Assembly (NCBI GenBank): GCA_963783095.1
Contig: CAWAMR010000013.1
Location: 62,001 to 126,000, forward strand
From: CAWAMR01 sp963783095
Lineage (GTDB): Bacteria > Planctomycetota > Planctomycetia > Gemmatales > Gemmataceae
Length of the DNA: 64,000 nucleotides
Direction of reading: 5' to 3'
Below are positions 57,623 through 64,000 of this stretch, piece by piece. Below the pieces are notes generated by a model. That model was not told where the DNA came from. It made no database searches and saw only the letters and a list, made by a program, of their open reading frames with translations. The position numbers and the translations under genes are program-made. Each line of letters starts with the position of its first letter. Positions within the stretch are counted from its first letter, which is position 1.

Positions 57623-58944
57623 ATGGAAACGTGGCGAATCTCGTGCGTGTCGGCATGCATGCTGGCAATAACCTCCGTGAGCTGGGGGCAGACATACAAC
57701 CTGTCTGAAGAACCAAAAACCGGCGAATCGTTCCGGCTCAACATGGAAACCAACCTTATCGGTGTAATGAAGATCAAGAAGGACGATCGAAAATCGCAGA
57801 TGCAGCTTTCGGCGAAAAATGAGCACACATTTGTTGAGAAAGTCCTGGCGACTCAGAAGGGAGTGATCCGAAAGTCCGCACGGTTTTACGATAAATCACT
57901 CTGCATCGCTTTGGTCGGCAATGACAAGACCGAGCGGAGTCTCCGCGACGATCGCCGTCTCATCGTAGCCCAGCGTATCGCCGATAATCTGACCTGTTAC
58001 AGCCCGGCCGGGCCGCTCACGCGCCGCCGAACTGGAAATTGCCGCCGAACACTTCGATAGTTTACACTTGACTGGTGTACTCCCTACAAAAGAAGTCGCC
58101 ATCGAGGATACCTGGAGAATCTCGAATCCCTCGGCCCAGGCTCTTTGCCTCCTGGATGGTCTGGTCTCTCACGATTTGACGGCAAAACTCAAAGAGGTCA
58201 AGGAAGGGTTGGCCATCATCGGCATTGAAGGGAAGGCCAACGGCATCGAACTGGGAGCGATGGTCAAACTCGAGATCACCGCGACAGCGCGTTATGACCT
58301 GCTGAGGCACCGGCTCGTCTCGTTGGAGTGGAAGCAGAAGGATCAGCGCGATCAGGGGCCGGCAAGTCCGGCGACAGAAGTCGAAACCACAAGCAAAGTC
58401 CGGCGAACTGCTCACCGAGGAGCCGGTGGAATTATCGAAGACCGCACTGGTCGGAGTTCCTTCGGAAGATGATCCACCCGGAATTCTCAAGCAACTTTCG
58501 TTCAAGGATGGGAAAGACCGCTTCCATTTCCTTTATCCGCGCGAATGGCATATTGTCGGCCAGACCGAGAACCATCTCGTCTTGAGGCTGGTGGAGCGTG
58601 GAGATTTTGTCGCTCAAGCCACCATTACTTACTGGAATAAGGCGGAAGCGGGAAAACACCTGGAAACCGAAGCGTTCAAGAAACTTGTGGCCGAGTCGCC
58701 GGGTTGGGAGATGCAAGAGGTTGTGGAAGCGGGTGAAATTCCCACCGACTCCGGGCGTTGGCTCTATCGGATCGCTGCACGCGGTGATCTGGATAGTATC
58801 CGCGTTCTGCAGAACTTTTTCGCGCTGGCGGGACCGAGAGGGGATCAGGTGATCGTGACGGTTACCATGAAGCCGACCAGCGCGAGCAAGATTGGGACCA
58901 GAGATGTCAGTCTGGTCAACGCCATCGACTTCCCAAAGAAATAA
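57623..58944 (+). CDS. Secreted protein of unknown function (frameshifted)
   Basis: The start at 57623 (METWRISCVSACMLAITSVS) is a signal peptide with GGGGAAAAC upstream; a longer frame begins at 57479. The body has two parts: residues 30-260 with RLNMETNLIGVMKIKKDDRK and DTWRISNPSAQALCLLDGLV, and, after frameshifts near 58030 and 58400, residues 270-430 with KDRFHFLYPREWHIVGQTEN and IRVLQNFFALAGPRGDQVIV. The C-terminal half resembles a PsbP/Mog1-type beta fold by its RFHFLYPREW start, but that is a guess. Confidence 0.65.
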
Positions 58945-58977
58945 CCAGGACCACTTGTCTCGCCGTGCTGTTTTTCC

Positions 58978-59025
58978 TGACCTTGCCGGATTCGCTCTTT
59001 TGCGCATTCGGCAGGGTCAAGTTAT
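58978..59025 (+). terminator. Hairpin after the secreted protein
   Basis: TGACCTTGCCG (58978-58988) pairs with CGGCAGGGTCA (59009-59019), one G-T pair, loop about 20 bases, followed by AGTTATTTTATCC. It is 33 bases beyond the gene's stop. Confidence 0.55.
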
Positions 59026-59211
59026 TTTATCCACTTGCCGTTGGTGATCAGTAGTTCTGCGAATCGATCGTGCCGATTTTCCTGACTTTGCCGGTTCTAT
59101 TCATGTCAGCGGTTGTTCCTGCCGATTTAAGAAAGCAGAGAAGGATGAGCACGCCGATGAAACGGCGGGTAAGGTTTCTGCTGTTCAAACTCGGCGGTCA
59201 GGAGCGATCCC

Positions 59212-60592
59212 ATGCGCAACGGATTTCTCGGAGTAGTTGCAACCATTTTGGCGAGTGCCGCGGCGGCCTGGGCACAAGTCGGTCCAGGTGATCCGTTACC
59301 TGCCCAATTGCCCGGAGGAATTGCGGAGGGTTATGACTCCGGTCCACAAGGGATGACATCGCCGAATGTCCCGCCCAATTTTGCGGGTTTCCGCCGACCC
59401 CTACGGGGGCATCGGCTACCCGCCTCCAATGAACTGGGAGGATTCCGACCCCAACGGCGTTCCTGGAGCCTTCCGGGTGCCGCAACCAACCCGATTCTGG
59501 TCGGATTTTGAATATCTGTTGTGGTGGGCCAAGCCCGGCAACACGACCTATCCGCTCGCCACCAGCAGTGCTGCGAGCGACACCGGCGTCTTGTCGCAGA
59601 ACTCCACGAACATTCTGTATAACACTACCAATATCGGCTATCAGGCGCTGAGCGGGTTTCGAGGCGACATTGGTTACTTCTTTGATGCCGATCGTCGCTT
59701 CGGGTTGGAAGCGGGAGGCTTTTTCTTCTCCCAAAGCTCGACCGGCTGGACAGCGAGTTCCAACCTGAACGGTACTCCGTTACTTGCCCGACCTTATATC
59801 AACACTGCGACCGGACAACAGGATTCCGTAGTCATTGCCGCTCCCGGTGCGTCGGATGGCGCGATCACCGCGAGAACGACTATCAACCTCTGGGATGTCG
59901 ACGGTAACACCGTGTTGAACTTCTATCGATCCTATCCCGGTGATCGATGGGGAATCGATATGAATGCGCTCATTGGCGTTCGATTCTTGAACTTCACGGA
60001 AACCATGAATGTTTCATCGATCACCAATACCACGAATCAGGGCGGCAACGTGAACCTTGCCAACTCACAAACTTTTATCGGAAACTTCACTACCTCCATC
60101 GTCGACCAATGGCGCGTGGTTAACCAATTTTACGGCGGCAACCTTGGATTGACCGGCCAGTTTCGCTACGATCGGTGGACGTTCGATCTGGCCGGCAAGG
60201 TGGGCCTGGGCGACATGCACGAAATCTTCGAGATTACCGGCAATACGATTCAAAGTACCGCGATCGGCAACCTGATCAACAGCGGCGGCGTCTTGACGAA
60301 CAACAACAACATCGGCAAATACTCCCATGACTCATTTGCGGTTCTGCCCGAGTTTTCGTTGAAGATCGGGTATCGCTTCAATGCCTGGTTGACGGGGTCG
60401 TTCGGCTACAACGTCCTTTACCTGAGCCAGGTTTCACGCCCGGGCCTGCTCATCACGGGCCAGGCCGACCCTCGACTCATCCCAGCTGCTCCGCAATATG
60501 GTTTTGCCACCAATTCGGCTCAGCAACAACCAACGCCCAATACCGATTTTTGGTTGATGGGAATAACGTTGAGTTTGAACATCCGTTTCTAA
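59212..60592 (+). CDS. BBP7-type outer-membrane beta-barrel protein (one frameshift)
   Basis: Starts MRNGFLGVVATILASAAAAW, a signal peptide. After a Pro/Gly-rich lead and a frameshift near 59392, the barrel region reads RFWSDFEYLLWWAKPGNTTY, LSGFRGDIGYFFDADRRFGL, LIGVRFLNFTETMN, QFYGGNLGLTGQFRYDRWTF, KIGYRFNAWLTGSFGYNVLY and ends FWLMGITLSLNIRF with a C-terminal aromatic residue as in outer-membrane barrels. This is the BBP7 family, almost restricted to planctomycetes. It probably forms an outer-membrane channel or surface protein. Confidence 0.93.
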
Positions 60593-60623
60593 GCAATTCC
60601 CACTGCAGCAGCACAGAGGTTCC

Positions 60624-60655
60624 AGGCGATCTTGCGAAAAGATCGCCTGTTTTTC
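60624..60655 (+). terminator. Intrinsic terminator after BBP7 gene
   Basis: AGGCGATCTT (60624-60633) and AAGATCGCCT (60639-60648) form a perfect 10-bp stem with a five-base loop, followed by GTTTTT. This is the clearest rho-independent terminator in the window. Confidence 0.85.
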
Positions 60656-60813
60656 ACCGAAATCCTTTCGCCTCTTGACCTTCATATCGATCGTCTCCAT
60701 AGTAAACTTATACCGACTTCGCTCTCGACAACACAATCTCAACGTCCCGTTTTTCCGCGAACGGAGGTGGTCGCAATCTACTGCTTCGAGCAAGTCGGAT
60801 TGGGAGTGCTCCT

Positions 60814-62185
60814 GTGTTCGGCTCGATTTTCCTCGATTTCAACCTCCCTAATGCAGCTACCTGGTTCTACTTTTCCTTGCTGCTGATGGCGGGGCTGTTT
60901 CTCAAATTCACGCGGCTCCTCAGCCTGCGGAACTGGGACATACTGACTCTTTATCTTCTGGTTCCCGGCTTCTTGTTGCTGCAGGAAGCTCACGCATTGC
61001 TCTATACCGTTGCCAATGGGCCAGGCGAATCTACCGAAAAAACGCGATTGCTCGCACGGCAACCAGTTGTTGTTTCTCGGTTATGTGTGGCTTATCGCGG
61101 GTTCGGGTTACTGGTTCGTCCGGTGTGTTCTCAATTTGGCCCTCGAAAGGCGTCCCGCAATTACTCCCAACTTGAATCTTTCAGGACTGGCGTGGTTGAC
61201 GGTCGCCCTATTCCTCTGTTTAACGGCGGTGGCTTTGAGGCGAATACCGGACGTACCGGTACAGCAAATTGGCAAGGGCCCCATCGCACTGGTTCGCGTC
61301 CAGGAAAGCGCAACCGCTGTTGTGGGCTATCAAATCGGCGTCGAGGATCTGGAAAAGGCCGACACACAATTCTGGGTAGAGCGAGGAGTAGCACTGAGTT
61401 TGCATCTGTCCATCGTGATTGGACTGGTGATGATCGGTTCGGTCCACTTCCGCGATACAACTGCGGGATTCGCAGCTTCGTGTTTGTACCTCCTGTTGCC
61501 GTACACCGCGTTTCAGGTTTCCCAGGTTCACCATGTTTGGCCCGCGACCTTTCTGGTCTGGGCAATATTCACTTACCGAAATGCCTTGATCACCGGGTGC
61601 CTGCTGGGTCTTGCTGCGGGAAGCGTGTTCTTCCCGCTGTTGTTGTTGCCGTTGTGGTTTGGCTTCTACCGGGGCAGAGGCTCGATTCGGTTTACCATCA
61701 GTTTTCTTTTGGCGATGACCGTGAGCCTGGGAATTACCGCACTGGTACTGTGGTCTCGTGGCGAGTTTTCACACCACCTGAGCGTTGCCCTGAGCCTTTC
61801 GGACTGGCAGGCGTGGAAAGTACCTCACACCGAGGGTATCTGGACCGGATCGCACTGGGCCTATCGAATGCCGGTGTTTATCCTGTATATGGCCTTTGTA
61901 GTAGTTACGATCTTTTGGCCGACCCCGCGAAACTTGGGCCAGGTGATCGCACAAACCGCGGCCGTAGTAATCGGCGTGCAGTTCTGGTATGCCGATCAGG
62001 GAGGGGTCTACGTCTTGTGGTATCTGCCTCTGCTCCTGCTGATGGCTTTCCGGCCCAATTTATCCGACCACCGTCCGCCGCTGATTCACCCGGATACGGA
62101 CTGGCTGCTTCGGGTGATGCGTGCTATTCGGAGGCGATTGTTGCGTGTCCAAAAACCACAACAACCCGTTGTCGGAGTGAAGTGA
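60814..62185 (+). CDS. Polytopic membrane protein (glycosyltransferase-like, one frameshift)
   Basis: The conserved-looking start MFGSIFLDFNLPNAATWFYF opens at 60814. A frameshift near 61040 joins it to the frame that ends at 62185. About ten hydrophobic helices are present, including WFYFSLLLMAGLFLKFTRLL, LAWLTVALFLCLTAVALRRI, IVIGLVMIGSVHF, ALITGCLLGLAAGSVFFPLL and FILYMAFVVVTIFW. The layout is like planctomycete membrane proteins annotated only as hypothetical; a GT-C-like role is possible but the motifs are weak. Confidence 0.65.
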
Positions 62186-62300
62186 CCGTATGCTCTGTGA
62201 CGATTACAATGGAATGCGGCGATCGCTCTTCACAATTCAGGGTTGCCGGATTACGATCCTGCTGCCTGAGGTTCGATGATCCGTCCCGGAAGGAGTCCCG

Positions 62301-62894
62301 ATGATTCGGCAGGGAATCCGATCTTTATTGGCCTGCATGATTGTTGCGATGCTGGTCGGCGGACCCTACGCGTATTCGCGCCAGCAACGCTCGAAGATCC
62401 GCAATTTTCGGGTTGTCGAAGACGGCAAGTTATACCGGAGCGGGCAAAATAGCCTGTATGGGATGGAAATCCTGTTGCGGGATTATGGAATCCGGACAGT
62501 CATCTCTTTACGATTTGCTCAGAACCCGACCGATCGGCCGCCGGACTGGAAAGAGGAAGAATACTGCCGGAACCTTGGTATTAACTACGTTCGGATTCGA
62601 CCTCGAGAATGGTGCGGAGAAAATGAAGGCTTGGTTCCGGCACAAGCCGGGGTCGATCGCTTGCTGGAAGTGATGGACGATCCCAGCAATCAGCCGGTGC
62701 TAATTCATTGCTTCGCAGGAATGCACCGAACCGGCGTCCATTGCGCGATCTTTCGAATGGAATATCATCACTGGACCAATGCCGAGGCAATGGCCGAACT
62801 CTATTCCCTTGGCTACACGCACCTCTACGAGCAAACGGACGTGTCCGGGTATCTGATGAACTATGTGCCGCGCTGGAAACGAAATGCTCCTTGA
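62301..62894 (+). CDS. Secreted or membrane-anchored dual-specificity/tyrosine phosphatase family protein
   Basis: 197 residues. The N-terminal helix LLACMIVAMLVGGPYAYSRQ anchors or exports the protein. The catalytic P-loop HCFAGMHRTGVHCAIFRMEY is the Cys-x5-Arg phosphatase signature (C, then R-T-G). Upstream, NFRVVEDGKLYRSGQNSLYG and YGIRTVISLRFAQNP are typical of the DSP/Siw14-like branch. A phosphatase outside the cytoplasm is unusual for this fold. The ATG at 62301 follows GGAAGGAGTCCCG. The upstream membrane-protein gene ends 115 bases before. Confidence 0.9.
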   Translation: MIRQGIRSLLACMIVAMLVGGPYAYSRQQRSKIRNFRVVEDGKLYRSGQNSLYGMEILLRDYGIRTVISLRFAQNPTDRPPDWKEEEYCRNLGINYVRIRPREWCGENEGLVPAQAGVDRLLEVMDDPSNQPVLIHCFAGMHRTGVHCAIFRMEYHHWTNAEAMAELYSLGYTHLYEQTDVSGYLMNYVPRWKRNAP

Positions 62895-63041
62895 ACTGGC
62901 TTTGCTTCAAAACTCCAAATCACAAACGAATCCAAATTCCGAAACACAAACAAAACCATTAACTAATTGCGCTCGTATCTTTGGGTGCACAGTCCCGCAT
63001 GTGCCGGTATAGTTGACCGCCTTACGACATTGATCTCGTTC

Positions 63042-64000
63042 TTATCCGCCCACCAATTCGGCAATCGGTTCGCCGTCATCGAGCAGTTGGTTGGGTCGGC
63101 CCGAGAAGTCGTTGACTTTCTCGCGATAGTCGATGCCCAGTGCGTGGTAAATCGTGCCGAGCACGTTTTGTGGCCCCAGCGCTCCGCTCTTGGGGCGTTC
63201 GCCGCGGCTGTCGGTTTCCCCGATCACCTGGCCCGTCTGAACCGCACCGGCAAACAGGGCAAAACTCGCATCCGGCCAGTGGTCGCGGCCCCTTCAGCGA
63301 GATCTTGGGCGTTCGGCCAAACTCGCCCCAGACCAGCACCATCACTTCCTTGTCCAGGCCGCGATCGTGCAGGTCGGTGACCAGTGCGTGAATCGAACGG
63401 TCCAGGAGCGGCAAGGCACTGCGCAGACTATGCCAGATGCTTGCGCCTCCAACCGCCTGAATCACGTTGCCGTGGTGGTCCCAAAGTCCCGTTCGCAGGG
63501 TCACGACCGGCACACCCGCTTCGACCAGCCGGCGCGCCAGCAGGAAATTCTCGCCATACCAGAAGGAGTCCGGAGTTTTGCCGACATAGATGAACTTGTC
63601 GTCCTTACCGCCGTAGCGATCCTTTACTTTGTTGGATTCCCGGTTCAGGTCGAACGCATCGCGGGCCTGCGGTGAGGTAATGATGTCGAATGCTCGAGCC
63701 GTGTAGGCGTCCATGTCCTGGCTCTCGCGACGGGTATCGAGATCGCGGCGAAGCGAGTCGAAAGAATTCAGCAATCCTCGGCGGTCCTCGAGTCGTGCCG
63801 GGGAAGTGCTGTAGTGAAGGCCCAGGTTGCGCACGCCATCGCCGCCGGCGATGTGCAGCGGCCGGTGCGCTGCGCCCAAATACTGCGGGTTCTCGTAGCT
63901 CGACGTGCCTGGCTGTACTCCAGGCTGACGTAGGACGGCACTTGTCCGCCGGTACCGCGGAATCGGCTGACGACCGAGCCGAACGCGGGCCGTCTTGGCC
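63042..64000 (-). CDS. DUF1501 domain protein, third copy (partial, frameshifted)
   Basis: The gene enters from the right edge and ends at TAA 63042-63044. Motifs in order from the right: GLLNSFDSLRRDLDTRRESQ, FLLARRLVEAGVPVVTLRTG, DHHGNVIQAVGGASIWHSLR, MVLVWGEFGRTPKISLKG and, after a shift near 63290, QTGQVIGETDSRGERPKSGA, NVLGTIYHALGIDYREKV. More shifts lie near 63880-63990. The 5' part, including the signal, is outside the window. It is the third DUF1501 gene here. Confidence 0.88.

Noticed and set aside
1..64000. tRNA or rRNA genes.
   Set aside because: I looked for T-loop-like GTTCGAATC and conserved rRNA stretches by eye and found none that I could support; a covariance search is needed for certainty.

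Overview
The window looks like a chromosomal segment of a planctomycete, most likely from the Gemmataceae group. The evidence is the gene content: DUF1549/DUF1553 and DUF1501 secreted proteins, a BBP7-type outer-membrane protein, a Minf_1886 family protein, leucine-rich repeat and FG-GAP/ASPIC proteins, a Tat-exported Gfo/Idh/MocA oxidoreductase, and an ECF sigma factor next to a Hanks-type kinase. I assigned genes by reading translated motifs; no database search was run. Many GC-rich genes are interrupted by single-base frameshifts while conserved protein sequence resumes in another frame. This looks like sequence or assembly error more than gene decay, so such genes are annotated as one feature across the shifts.

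Layout. 1-6.2 kb: a very large modular exported protein with a C-terminal TPR block, followed by ExbB, ExbD, a YcxB-like protein, an orphan addiction-module protein and a second ExbD; this resembles a Tol/Exb energised envelope system. 6.3-9.9 kb: a DUF1549/DUF1553 plus DUF1501 pair. 10.2 kb: csrA. 10.7-12.5 kb: a REP-associated tyrosine transposase (RAYT) between two arrays of palindromic repeats. 12.5-25.8 kb: DUF1501, Sel1, WD40, a four-repeat secreted protein, a MetE-like protein, an oxidoreductase, a 900-residue LRR protein, a Minf_1886 protein, RicT/PSP1 and a small HhH protein. 26-33.3 kb: a tetraheme cytochrome with a phosphatase-like N-terminus, a sulfotransferase, PilZ, ASPIC/UnbV and a PhnD-like binding protein. 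33.4-36.6 kb: ECF sigma factor and a heme-domain Ser/Thr kinase. 36.9-37.5 kb: an AT-rich array with a ~74-bp period. 37.6-42.4 kb: a terpene-cyclase-fold protein with a CxxCH motif, a Tat protein and an IS1380 transposase. 42.7-47.0 kb: small proteins, an isolated rplC and a short Hsp70. 47.3-55 kb: a minus-strand run holding a SIMPL protein, an FHA-GAF-sigma54 activator, a CPBP protease, a polytopic membrane protein and a flippase-glycosyltransferase fusion. 55-64 kb: an acidic protein, an FG-GAP protein, a secreted protein, BBP7, a membrane protein, a secreted dual-specificity phosphatase, and a DUF1501 gene running off the right edge.

The most unusual feature is the density of intergenic palindromic elements: more than a dozen sites and several sequence families. 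Many abut, or supply, the stop codon of a neighbouring gene. The RAYT locus is the clearest: its own last codons are made of the repeat flank. The second structure of interest is the 74-bp array, which carries paired GCTACAA motifs.
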